Origin: Allobosea sp. CS1GBMeth4
GTDB taxonomy: Bacteria > Pseudomonadota > Alphaproteobacteria > Rhizobiales > Beijerinckiaceae
Reading direction: 5' to 3'
DNA length: 64,000 nt
NCBI RefSeq assembly: GCF_900185715.1
Contig: NZ_FYAS01000014.1
Location: forward strand, 150,583-214,582
Each line of letters opens with the position of its first letter. Position 1 is the first letter of the stretch. A program made the position numbers and the translations under genes. The notes beneath the pieces are model-generated. The model had not been told where the DNA came from, searched no databases, and worked only from the letters and a program-made list of their open reading frames with translations. Below, in pieces: positions 8,420-16,687 of the stretch.

Positions 8420-9224
8420 GGGCTTGCTCCCGGCCCGGTCGTGGCAAGCTCCCGAAGAAGGCGAGCAGATGCTCGGCCATCTCGGCCGGCGCCTGCATCG
8501 GCATGATGTGCCCGCTATCGACCGCCGCGAACCGCGCGCCCGGCACGCTTCGCGAGAGCCGCTCGATCTCCGCCGGCGGCCGCAGCTCGTCATGCCGGCC
8601 GGCGAGGAACAGGCAGGGCTGCGTGACATCCGGCAGACGCTCGACGAGATGCGCCTCGCCCAGGGCGAGATTGGCCGCCGCATAGCTCGCTGGGTCGGTC
8701 GCGAGGAAGCGGCTCAGATAGCGCGCGAAGGCGGCTTCGTCCCGGCGCAGGGCAGGCGGATAGGAGCGCAGCAGGCTCGCCTCGGCGATCGCGGTCATCC
8801 CCTCTGCCCGTGCCCGCGCCGCTCGCTCCTTGAGGTACGTCCGGCGGTGGACGGCGACCTCGAGCGCCGGCGCGCAGAGGGCGAGCGCGGCGATGGCGTC
8901 GGGGCGGGCGAGGGCGGCCGTGATCGCGATGGCGGCCCCGGCGGCGACGCCGACGATCCGGCAGGGTTCGCCCTCGAACGTGTCGGCGATCAGCTCGAGG
9001 AGAAGATCGGCCTCGCCAGCCAGCCCGAGGGAGACCTTCGCCGGCGCGCTCATACCGCAGCCATTCTGATCGTAGCGCAGCACCTGGTGGGAGTCGGCCA
9101 GGTGAGGGACGATCAGCTCGAAGCTGTCGAGCGAGCCCCCCAATTCGTGGACGAGGACGAGCGGCTTGCCCGTGCCCTCGAGCCGGGCATGCACGGCCTT
9201 CGCCGTCGCGCCGAGCGGTAGCAT
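8412..9224 (-). CDS. Alpha/beta-hydrolase-fold protein with the catalytic Ser replaced by Ala
   Basis: The 270-residue protein resembles 3-oxoadipate enol-lactonase-type hydrolases: 'L-V-H-E-L-G-G-S-L-D-S-F' (oxyanion region), 'L-R-Y-D-Q-N-G-C-G', acid in 'A-G-R-H-D-E-L-R-P', and His in 'D-S-G-H-I-M-P-M'. The nucleophile elbow, normally G-x-S-x-G, reads G-V-A-A-G, so the Ser is Ala. Acid and His remain. It may be inactive as an esterase, act by another chemistry, or bind ligand only. It starts four bases after the TTT receptor stop. Confidence 0.85.
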   Translation of the reverse strand: MLPLGATAKAVHARLEGTGKPLVLVHELGGSLDSFELIVPHLADSHQVLRYDQNGCGMSAPAKVSLGLAGEADLLLELIADTFEGEPCRIVGVAAGAAIAITAALARPDAIAALALCAPALEVAVHRRTYLKERAARARAEGMTAIAEASLLRSYPPALRRDEAAFARYLSRFLATDPASYAAANLALGEAHLVERLPDVTQPCLFLAGRHDELRPPAEIERLSRSVPGARFAAVDSGHIMPMQAPAEMAEHLLAFFGSLPRPGREQAHA

Positions 9225-9228
9225 CGGT

Positions 9229-10197
9229 TCAGTTCGGCTTGACGCCGGCGGTCTTCACGACCTCGGCCCATTTGTCGATCTCGCTGCGGATATAGGCGGC
9301 GAACTCGTCCGGTGTGTTGCCGACCACGACAGCGCCCTGAAGCGCGAGCTTCTCCTTCACCTCGGGGGACTGCAGCGAAGCGACCAGCGCCGCGTGCAGC
9401 TTGTCGACGATGGGTTGGGGAGTCTTCGGCGGCGCGACGACGCCGTACCAGTTGTCTGCGACGACCTGCGGAAGGCCGAGCTCAGCGGTGGTCGGCAGAT
9501 CGGGCAGAGCGTCCGAGCGCCTGGCGGAGCCGATCGCGACGGCCCTGATCGTGCCGGCCTGGACATGCGGCAGCAGCACCGCGATGTCCATGAACATCAG
9601 GTCGACCTGCCCCGCCAGCAGGTCGGTGACCGCCGGCGCCGCGCCGCGATAGGGCACATGCGCCATCTCGACCTTGCCGTATTGCTTCAGCAGTTCGCCG
9701 GCCAGATGCGGCATGCTGCCGGCGCCGGAGGAGGCGTAGTTCAGGGAGTTCGGCTTGGCTTTCGCCAGGGCCAGCAGTTCCGGCAGGGTCTTCGCCGGCA
9801 CGGTCTTGCCGACGACCAGTAGCTCGGGGACGCTGGCCGCCAGCGTCAGCGCCCGGAGGTCCTTGCGGGGATCGTAGCCGATCGCTTCCTGCATGCTCAC
9901 GCTGATCGCCAGCGCGCCTGCCGTGCTGATTCCGATCGTATACCCGTCAGGCTCTGCCTGAGCGACGGCCCTGGTGCCTACGGCACCGCCGGCACCGGCG
10001 CGGTTGTCGATCACCACCGGCTGCTTGACGATGCCTTGCATCTTCTCCGCGACGGCGCGGGCGATCGTATCGGCGGGACCGCCTGCCGCGAAGGGGACGA
10101 CGAGCTTGATCGGCTTGCTCGGAAACTCCTGCGCGGGAGCCGTTGTCGGTTGCAGCAAAGCTGTGGCGAGCAGGACTGTGGTCAGCAGCGTTCGCAA
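9229..10197 (-). CDS. TTT-family (Bug) periplasmic substrate-binding protein
   Basis: These receptors deliver carboxylates or aromatic acids to TctAB-type permeases. The start is a TTG at 10197, chosen because AGGGAGG lies just upstream and the next residues form a signal peptide (LRTLLTTVLLATALLQ, cleavage near A-P-A-Q). This gives 322 residues. 'F-P-S-K-P-I-K-L-V-V-P-F-A-A-G-G-P-A-D-T-I-A-R' and 'P-Y-R-G-A-A-P-A-V-T-D-L-L-A-G-Q' are family hallmarks. No tctA/tctB is adjacent, so it must share a permease. First gene of the minus-strand catabolic operon, divergent from a LysR gene. Confidence 0.92.
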   Translation of the reverse strand: MRTLLTTVLLATALLQPTTAPAQEFPSKPIKLVVPFAAGGPADTIARAVAEKMQGIVKQPVVIDNRAGAGGAVGTRAVAQAEPDGYTIGISTAGALAISVSMQEAIGYDPRKDLRALTLAASVPELLVVGKTVPAKTLPELLALAKAKPNSLNYASSGAGSMPHLAGELLKQYGKVEMAHVPYRGAAPAVTDLLAGQVDLMFMDIAVLLPHVQAGTIRAVAIGSARRSDALPDLPTTAELGLPQVVADNWYGVVAPPKTPQPIVDKLHAALVASLQSPEVKEKLALQGAVVVGNTPDEFAAYIRSEIDKWAEVVKTAGVKPN

Positions 10198-10239
10198 AGG
10201 GACCTCCCTGAAGCGCGAGCTTCTGGCTGCCCGCTTGCT

Positions 10240-10292
10240 CGGGTTATCGCCCCTTGGACCTCTTATGACAAAAACCGTCTTGCGATAGCCCG
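10240..10292. promoter_or_regulatory. Inverted repeat in the receptor/LysR divergent promoter region
   Basis: CGGGTTATCGC (10240-10250) and GCGATAGCCCG (10282-10292) are inverted copies matching at 10 of 11 positions, 31 bases apart. The 134-base region between divergent genes is where a LysR regulator would bind. The long spacing is unusual for one site, so it may be a paired site or a hairpin. Confidence 0.4.
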
Positions 10293-10331
10293 CGATGCCA
10301 AAACGGCCTAGCTTGTGCATGGGGAGGAGCG

Positions 10332-11273
10332 ATGGACTCGCGCAAGCTCAGATATTTCGCGGTGACAGCGAGGCTCGGCAGCTTCAGCCGGGCCGCCGAA
10401 GAGCTGCGTGTGGCGCAGCCGGCTTTGAGCCGGCGCATCCGCGAGATCGAGGACGAGCTCGGCCAGCCGCTGTTCAGCCGCCATGGTCGCGGCGTCCGCC
10501 TGACCGCCTTCGGCGCCTCCGTGCTGCAGAAGGCCGAAGAGATCGAGCATCTGATCGGGCAGATCAGGCGCGAGGCCCGCGAGCCCCATCGACTGCAGGG
10601 CAAGGTCGCGCTTGGGATGCCGCCAGCGGCGGCGCTGCGCATCGGGCCGCCGCTGGCAGCGCGCATCCGCCAGTCCTGTCCCGAAGTGATGCTCAGTTTG
10701 CGCGACGGCGTGAGTTCCCTCATCCAGGAATGGTTGATTGGCGGCCGCATCGATCTTGGCGTCACCTACAATGCCACGCCGATGGACGGGCTGGAGATCG
10801 TGCCGCTCCTTCGCGAGCAGGCCGTGCTCGTCGGCCCGCCGGCTGGCGCTTTGGCCGATGGTGGCCGCGAGTCGATCCGGCTTCGTGATATCGCCGGCCT
10901 GCCGCTGATCATGCCGAGCCTGCCGCACAACAATCGTCGGGTCCTGGAGGAGGCCGCAGCCCGTCACGAGGTCCGGCTGGTGATCCGGGCCGAGGTCGAC
11001 AGCGTTGCGCTGACCAAGGCTCTGGTGCGGGACGGGCAGGGCTACACCATCCTCTCCCACGCCTCGGTCGAGGACGAGGTCCGGCGTGGCGAATTGAGCC
11101 GGCGCGCGATCGACAGCCCGCCTGTCTTCGCCGATCTCTCGCTGGTCGCGACGAAGGCGGCGCTCGAAGCGCCGCTGAAGCGGCATGTCGCACTCGAGCT
11201 GCGCCGGCTGTTGACGGAGCTCTGCGAGAGCGGCGCCTGGCCCGGAGCGACATTGCCGAACCAGAAAGCTTGA
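10332..11273 (+). CDS. LysR-family transcriptional regulator
   Basis: The 313-residue protein has an N-terminal winged helix-turn-helix (residues 1-60, 'F-S-R-A-A-E-E-L-R-V-A-Q-P-A-L-S-R-R-I') and a LysR effector-binding domain (about 92-295). It diverges from the catabolic operon 5564-10197, the classic layout for a LysR activator of that operon, and an inverted repeat lies between them. The effector is unknown, probably an acid intermediate. The ATG at 10332 is preceded by GGGGAGGAG. Confidence 0.93.
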   Translation: MDSRKLRYFAVTARLGSFSRAAEELRVAQPALSRRIREIEDELGQPLFSRHGRGVRLTAFGASVLQKAEEIEHLIGQIRREAREPHRLQGKVALGMPPAAALRIGPPLAARIRQSCPEVMLSLRDGVSSLIQEWLIGGRIDLGVTYNATPMDGLEIVPLLREQAVLVGPPAGALADGGRESIRLRDIAGLPLIMPSLPHNNRRVLEEAAARHEVRLVIRAEVDSVALTKALVRDGQGYTILSHASVEDEVRRGELSRRAIDSPPVFADLSLVATKAALEAPLKRHVALELRRLLTELCESGAWPGATLPNQKA

Positions 11274-11360
11274 GCGCGACCCCGATCAATCGTTCGAGCA
11301 TCAACGGGAAGGCGAGCTACCGTCATCTCAAACGACCGGCCGAATTCACGGCGGCCTGGA

Positions 11361-11377
11361 ATTCCACTTAGTGGAAT
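11361..11377. promoter_or_regulatory. Palindromic operator, probably for the IclR-type regulator (site 1)
   Basis: ATTCCAC-TTA-GTGGAAT is a perfect palindrome 122 bases before the CoA-transferase start. The same 17-base pattern recurs at 21138-21154 and 21959-21975, each in front of another transcription unit of the locus, which is strong evidence for one shared regulator. Confidence 0.8.
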
Positions 11378-11499
11378 AGTGGTGCTTATCGAACAACGCG
11401 GCTCGCCTAGGGTTCCGGCATGATCCGAGCCTGATCGACGCGCGCTCGCCGCCGCGCTCGGCTGGCCCAAGCAACTAAAGCCCTATCCGGGGAGGTCCC

Positions 11500-12687
11500 A
11501 TGATCCAGGCATTTCAGGGCGTGCGCGTCATCGACGCGACCCATGTACTGGCGGGGCCTTTCGCCAGTTATCAGCTCGCCGTGCTGGGTGCCGACGTCAT
11601 CAAGGTCGAATCGCCGCATTCGCCCGATCAGGCCAGGATGCAGGGCTCCGATCGCAAGCTCAACGACGCCCAGATGGGCACGGCCTACATGGCGCAGGCC
11701 TCCAACAAGCGCGCATTGGCCCTCGACTTCAAGACGGAAGGCGGCCGTGAAGCGTTCAGGCGGCTGGCGAAGACGGCCGACGTGCTGGTCCAGAACTACC
11801 GGCCGGGCGCGCTCGATGCGCTGGGCCTCGGCTACGACGCGTTGTCCGTGCTCAATCCGCGGCTGATCTATTGCGGGATCTCCGCCTTCGGGGCCAACGG
11901 CCCCAAGCGCGAGGAGACCGGCTACGACAACGTTCTGCAGGCCTATTCCGGCATCATGGCGATGACCGGCCACGGCGATGGGCGCCCGCTGAAGAGCGGC
12001 GCGCAGGTTGTCGACTACGCCACCGGCCTCGCCGCCGCCTTCGCGATCTCGGCGGCGCTCTATCAGCGCGAAAAGACGGGGCGAGGTCAGTTCATCGATC
12101 TGGCGATGCTGGATGTTTCGCTGATGCTGCTCACCTCGCATGTCGCCGGATACAGCTGGAACGGCGCGCATCCGGAGGCGAAGGGGAACCGCTTTCCGTT
12201 CGCAACGATCGGCTGCTACGCGGCGGCCGATACCGACCTGATGATATCGGCCTCGAACCTGGCGCAGCAGCGCCGGCTCTGGACTGCGCTCGGCCGAGAG
12301 GACCTGATCAAATCCGGCAATAATCAGCGTCTCGACGATCATGCTCGCGAAAGTGCCGCGCTGGCGGAGATCATCGCGACGCGTCCGGCCGCCGAATGGG
12401 AGGCGTTCTTCCGCCGGCACCGAATCCCGGCAGCACGCGTCCGGCGGATGGAAGAGGCGTTGGCCGATCCGCAGATCGCCGCGCGCGATGTCATCCAGCG
12501 GCCCGCTGCCGCCGGGGCCTTCGAAGCGCTCGGCGTGGCGGTCGCCCCGTTCAGTATGTCTGACAGTCCGGCGCGCGTCACGGCACCGCCCCCGGCCGTC
12601 GGCGAGCATAACGAGCTGCTGCTGGCCGAGCTCGGCTATGACGCCGCAGAGGTAGCAAGGCTGAGGGCCGAGGGCGCGATCGGCTGA
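11500..12687 (+). CDS. Family III (CaiB/BaiF-type) acyl-CoA transferase
   Basis: These enzymes move CoA from a donor thioester to a carboxylic acid through an aspartyl-CoA intermediate. The 395-residue length is normal. 'V-R-V-I-D-A-T-H-V-L-A-G-P-F-A-S-Y-Q-L-A-V-L-G-A' is the family N-terminus and Asp172 in 'V-V-D-Y-A-T-G' fits the catalytic Asp. GGGGAGG precedes the ATG. It is first in a five-gene operon (11500-17890) with thioesterase, MmgE/PrpD, FadB-like and thiolase genes, so it probably activates the imported acid. Acid identity unknown. Confidence 0.93.
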   Translation: MIQAFQGVRVIDATHVLAGPFASYQLAVLGADVIKVESPHSPDQARMQGSDRKLNDAQMGTAYMAQASNKRALALDFKTEGGREAFRRLAKTADVLVQNYRPGALDALGLGYDALSVLNPRLIYCGISAFGANGPKREETGYDNVLQAYSGIMAMTGHGDGRPLKSGAQVVDYATGLAAAFAISAALYQREKTGRGQFIDLAMLDVSLMLLTSHVAGYSWNGAHPEAKGNRFPFATIGCYAAADTDLMISASNLAQQRRLWTALGREDLIKSGNNQRLDDHARESAALAEIIATRPAAEWEAFFRRHRIPAARVRRMEEALADPQIAARDVIQRPAAAGAFEALGVAVAPFSMSDSPARVTAPPPAVGEHNELLLAELGYDAAEVARLRAEGAIG

Positions 12688-12710
12688 TTGCGCACGCAAT
12701 CGCCCCGCTG

Positions 12711-13226
12711 ATGGAGGCAACTCTGGAACGCCACCAACTGGAGATGACGGTGCTGATGACGCCGGACATGGCGAATTTCAGCGGCAAGGTGCACGGCGGC
12801 GCACTGCTCAACCTGCTCGACCGCGTCGCCTTCTCATGCGCTTCGCGCTATTCGGGCGCCTATGCCGTGACGCTCTCGGTCGACCAGGTCGTCTTCAAGG
12901 AGCCGATCCATGTCGGCGAGCTGGTGACGTTCCGCGCTGCGGTCAATCTGACTGGCCGCAGCTCGATGGAGATCGGCATCCGGGTCGAAGCCGAGAATAT
13001 CCGGCTCGGGACGCGCCGGCACACGAACTCCTGCTATTTCACCATGGTCGCGGTCGACGATGACGGGCGCCCCGTCCCGGTGCCTCCGCTGCAGCCCGCC
13101 ACTGTGCTGGACCGTCGCCGGTTCAGCGCGGCGCAGATCAGGCGCGAATTGCGCCGCGAGATCAGCCAGCGCCAGGAGCAGGCGACCTTGGCGAGGGCCG
13201 AGCCGCAGACGGGAGGAGATCGATGA
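12711..13226 (+). CDS. Hot-dog-fold acyl-CoA thioesterase (YciA/BFIT type)
   Basis: The 171-residue protein has 'F-S-G-K-V-H-G-G-A-L-L-N-L-L-D' near residue 23, the YciA/cytosolic thioesterase motif with its catalytic Asp, and 'V-D-Q-V-V-F-K-E-P-I-H-V-G'. It hydrolyses acyl-CoA, perhaps to relieve CoA trapping or release an end product. The last 40 residues are a charged tail. Its end overlaps the MmgE/PrpD start (ATGA). Confidence 0.9.
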   Translation: MEATLERHQLEMTVLMTPDMANFSGKVHGGALLNLLDRVAFSCASRYSGAYAVTLSVDQVVFKEPIHVGELVTFRAAVNLTGRSSMEIGIRVEAENIRLGTRRHTNSCYFTMVAVDDDGRPVPVPPLQPATVLDRRRFSAAQIRRELRREISQRQEQATLARAEPQTGGDR

Positions 13227-14575
13227 GCAACCCGTTGGTGGAGCTCGCGCAGGCCGCGGCGCGCTGGCAGAGCGAGACGCTGCCCGAACCGATCCAGTGG
13301 GCGGCCCGCCGGGCCGTGCTCGACTGGTTCGCGACCATGCTGCCGGGCTGCCCGCTGCCACCGGCGACAATGCTCGTCCGTGCCCTCGCCGAGGAGCGTC
13401 CGGCCGGCGGCGCGGTCTGCTATGTCGATGGTGGCAGCTCTTCGCCCCGCCATGCGGCGCTGCTGAACGCGGTCGCCAGCCATATCGTCGAGTTCGACGA
13501 TATCTTCCGCGATGGCGGCTATCATCCGGGCAGCGCGACCGTGGCGGCGGCGCTGGCCTTGGCGCAACACCGCGGTCTGTCCGCGCAGGCGCTGCATCGC
13601 GCCATCGTCGCAGGATATGAGGTCGGCTGCCGCATCTCGCTCGCGATCCAGCCGAGCCACTACGCCTTCTGGCACACGACCGCGACCGTCGGGGCGATCG
13701 GCGCGGCTGTCGCCGGTGCGGTCCTGCTCGGCTGCGACGCTGCCGGCATCGGCCATGCCATCGCGCTGGCCTCGAGCTTTGCAGGCGGCCATCAGCAGAA
13801 CCTGCAGGGCGAAGGGATGGCGAAGGCGTTGCACCCGGGCCACGCGGCCGATGCCGGGCTGCTCGCTGCCTATGCCGCCGCCGCCGGCGTCACGGGCTCG
13901 CCGGAGAGCCTTCACGCCGCCAAGGGGTTCGCCGCGGCGACGAGCGCTTCGCCGGGCGACTGGAGCGCCGCCCTCGACGGCCTGGGCGAATGGACGCCGA
14001 TCACCCGGATGACGGTGAAGGCGCATGGCTGCTGCGGCCACATCTTTCCGGCGCTCGACGGCCTCAAGGCCATGCGCGAGGCCACACCGTTCGGGCCCGA
14101 GCAGATCGCCTCGATCCATGTCGACGGTTATGGCGCCACGCGCGCGATGTGCGACCGGCCGCAAGCCGTATCGGCGCAGGACGCCCGCTTCAGTATCCAG
14201 TACTGCCTGGCGGCGCAGCTCGTGCTCGGCGGGGTCAGGCTGGACGCCTTCCGGCCGGAGGCGCTGGCCGACCCGCGCATCCGCGCGCTGATGCCGAAGA
14301 TCAGCGTGGCCGAGGATGCGGAGCTCGCGGCCGCCTATCCGCGCCGGCGGCAGGCCCGGCTCACAGTCACGCTCGCGGACGGGACCCGGCTCGAACACTA
14401 CCAGGGCGTCCGCAAGGGCGATCCCGAGGCGCCTTTGAGCGACGCCGAGCTGATCGCGAAATTCGAGGAACTCGCCGGCTCGGTCGCAGGCCCGGCGGAC
14501 ATCGCCGCGCTTCGGAAGACGATCCTGGAAAGCGACCGGCTGCCCGGCCGGCTTCCGCTGCTCCCATCGCACTAG
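13223..14575 (+). CDS. MmgE/PrpD family protein (2-methylcitrate dehydratase-like)
   Basis: The 450-residue protein matches the MmgE/PrpD fold: 'A-V-L-D-W-F-A-T-M-L-P-G', 'N-A-V-A-S-H-I-V-E-F-D-D-I-F' (active-site region), 'H-P-G-S-A-T-V-A-A-A-L', 'G-E-G-M-A-K-A-L-H-P-G-H-A' and 'K-A-H-G-C-C-G-H'. PrpD dehydrates 2-methylcitrate, but most MmgE/PrpD proteins outside prp operons act on other hydroxy or unsaturated acids. No prpB or prpC is nearby, so the 2-methylcitrate cycle is unlikely. Confidence 0.92.
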   Translation: MSNPLVELAQAAARWQSETLPEPIQWAARRAVLDWFATMLPGCPLPPATMLVRALAEERPAGGAVCYVDGGSSSPRHAALLNAVASHIVEFDDIFRDGGYHPGSATVAAALALAQHRGLSAQALHRAIVAGYEVGCRISLAIQPSHYAFWHTTATVGAIGAAVAGAVLLGCDAAGIGHAIALASSFAGGHQQNLQGEGMAKALHPGHAADAGLLAAYAAAAGVTGSPESLHAAKGFAAATSASPGDWSAALDGLGEWTPITRMTVKAHGCCGHIFPALDGLKAMREATPFGPEQIASIHVDGYGATRAMCDRPQAVSAQDARFSIQYCLAAQLVLGGVRLDAFRPEALADPRIRALMPKISVAEDAELAAAYPRRRQARLTVTLADGTRLEHYQGVRKGDPEAPLSDAELIAKFEELAGSVAGPADIAALRKTILESDRLPGRLPLLPSH

Positions 14576-14584
14576 GAGGATACC

Positions 14585-16657
14585 ATGAGTCCGGTCAGGC
14601 TTTCGCGCGCCGGCGATGTCGGCGTGATCGAGATCGATAACCCGCCCGTCAACGCGACCTCTCAAGCTGTGCGCCAGGGCCTGCTCGATGCGATCCGCCA
14701 GGCGCGGGCCGAGCCCGGGATCGAGGCGATCGTCATCGCCGGCGCCGGCCGGACTTTCACTGCGGGCGGGGACATCACCGAATTCGGGCAGCCGCCGCGC
14801 GAGCCCCATCTGCCGGACGTGCTCGCCGAGATCGAAGCGAGCGACAGGCCTGTGGTGGCGGCCTGGCACGGCACGGCGCTGGGCGGCGGCTGCGAGATCG
14901 GTCTGGCCGCCCATGCCCGCATCATTGCGCAAGGCGGCTCGGTCGGCCTGCCGGAGGTGAAGCTCGGGCTCGTTCCCGGCGCCGGCGGCACGCAGCGCCT
15001 GCCGCGCCTCGTCGGGGCTGTGGCAGCGCTCGACCTGATCGCGACCGGCCGGATGGTCGGCGCCGACGAGGCGCTGCGCCTGGGCCTTGTCGGGCGCATC
15101 GCCGCCGGAGATCTCCGGGAGAAGGCCATCGCCTTCGCCCGCGAACATATCCGAAGACGTCCTTCGCGCGTCTCGCTCCAACCGGTGCAGACGCCGCCGG
15201 CTTCCGAATGGCAGGCTGCCACGGACAAGGTCCGGCGCGAGGCCAAGGGCCGTATCGCTCCGCTCAAGGCGATCGAGCTTGTCGAGGCGAGCATCGCGCT
15301 TCCGTTCGACGAGGGGCAGCCGATCGAGCGGAAAGCCTTCTTCGAGCTGATGGTCTCAGACCAGTCGCGGGCACTGCGCCATCTCTTCCTGGCCGAGCGC
15401 GAGGCGTCGAAACTGCCGGAGCTCGCTGGCGTCGCCCCGCGCGAGATCAGCCGGGTCGGAGTCATCGGTGGCGGAACGATGGGATCGGGCATCGCCGTCG
15501 CCTTTCTCGACGCCGGCTACCGCGTCATTCTGCTCGAGGCGAACGAGGCTGCCCTGGCCGCCGGGTGCGAGCGGATCGGGGGGCTGTATCAACGCTCCCT
15601 GAGTTCGGGCCGCATCTCCGAGGCTGCCAGGGACGAGCGCCTGTCGCGGCTCGAGACCGCCCTCGATCTTGCGGCACTGTCCTCCTGCGAGCTGGTGGTC
15701 GAAGCGGTGTTCGAGGACATGCAGGTCAAGCTGGACTTGCTGCAGCGTCTTGGCGCGACCTTGCCGGCGGAGACCCTGATCGCGACCAACACCTCCTATC
15801 TCGACATCGAGGCGATGGCCGATGTCCTGCCGGCGCCGGAGCGCTTCCTCGGCCTGCACTTCTTCTCGCCTGCCCATGTGATGAAGCTGCTCGAAATCGT
15901 GCGCGGCCGGCGCACCTCGCCGCAGGCGCTGGCGAGCGCCTTCGCGATCGGCCGCAAGCTGCGCAAGATCGCGGTCGTCTCGGGCGTCTGCGAAGGCTTC
16001 ATCGGCAACCGCATCCTCGCGAAATTCCGGGCGCAATGCGAGTTCATGCTGGAGGAGGGCGCGTTGCCGCGGCAGGTCGATGCGGCGATGGAAGCCTTCG
16101 GCATGGCGATGGGGCCGTTCGCCGTGCAGGACCTCGCCGGGCTCGACATCGCCTTCGCGCGGCGCAAGCGCCTCGCCGCCAGCCGCTCCGCTGCTCAGCG
16201 CGACGTGCCGCTCATCGACCGGCTCTGCGAAAAAGGCCGTTTCGGGCAGAAGGCCGGCCGCGGCTGGTATCGTTACGAAGACGGCAAGCGCAGCCCCGAT
16301 CCGGACGTCGAGGCGATGGTGCGGGCTCATGCCGCCGCGACCGACCGACCCCAGAAGGACTTCACGCAGCAGGAGATCCAGGACCGGGTCGTCGCGGCGA
16401 TGGTCAACGAGGGCGCTAAAATCCTGGCGGAGGGAATCGCGGCCCGCTCCTCCGACATCGATCTCGTGCTGGTCAACGGCTACGGTTTCCCGGCCTGGCG
16501 CGGCGGGCCGATGCAGCATGCCGACACCGTCGGCCTGCCGGCGGTGCTGGCCGTGGCCGAGGCGACGGCGGCGCGCGACGGGCAAGGCTTCGAGCTTTCA
16601 TCGCTCCTCGCTGAACTTGCAGGGCGGGGCGGCCGCTTCTCCGATCGCGCGATCTGA
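14585..16657 (+). CDS. Bifunctional enoyl-CoA hydratase/3-hydroxyacyl-CoA dehydrogenase (FadB/FadJ-like)
   Basis: At 690 residues it carries an N-terminal crotonase domain with both catalytic Glu positions ('G-G-G-C-E-I-G-L-A' and 'G-L-P-E-V-K-L-G-L-V-P-G-A-G-G-T-Q-R'), a Rossmann domain starting near residue 297 ('G-V-I-G-G-G-T-M-G-S-G-I-A'), the dehydrogenase His in 'L-H-F-F-S-P-A-H-V-M', and two C-terminal HAD domains. It performs hydration and NAD-dependent oxidation of an enoyl-CoA in the cytosol. It feeds the thiolase gene 30 bases downstream. The length fits FadJ/PimF-type proteins. Confidence 0.95.
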   Translation: MSPVRLSRAGDVGVIEIDNPPVNATSQAVRQGLLDAIRQARAEPGIEAIVIAGAGRTFTAGGDITEFGQPPREPHLPDVLAEIEASDRPVVAAWHGTALGGGCEIGLAAHARIIAQGGSVGLPEVKLGLVPGAGGTQRLPRLVGAVAALDLIATGRMVGADEALRLGLVGRIAAGDLREKAIAFAREHIRRRPSRVSLQPVQTPPASEWQAATDKVRREAKGRIAPLKAIELVEASIALPFDEGQPIERKAFFELMVSDQSRALRHLFLAEREASKLPELAGVAPREISRVGVIGGGTMGSGIAVAFLDAGYRVILLEANEAALAAGCERIGGLYQRSLSSGRISEAARDERLSRLETALDLAALSSCELVVEAVFEDMQVKLDLLQRLGATLPAETLIATNTSYLDIEAMADVLPAPERFLGLHFFSPAHVMKLLEIVRGRRTSPQALASAFAIGRKLRKIAVVSGVCEGFIGNRILAKFRAQCEFMLEEGALPRQVDAAMEAFGMAMGPFAVQDLAGLDIAFARRKRLAASRSAAQRDVPLIDRLCEKGRFGQKAGRGWYRYEDGKRSPDPDVEAMVRAHAAATDRPQKDFTQQEIQDRVVAAMVNEGAKILAEGIAARSSDIDLVLVNGYGFPAWRGGPMQHADTVGLPAVLAVAEATAARDGQGFELSSLLAELAGRGGRFSDRAI

Positions 16658-16687
16658 CATCGCCGATTTCTTCCTAGAGGATCAGCC

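Noticed and set aside
13034..15181. 715-residue open frame on the minus strand
   Set aside because: It lies antisense to the MmgE/PrpD and FadB-like genes, is Arg/Ala/Gly-rich with no recognisable domain, and follows from GC-biased codon use.
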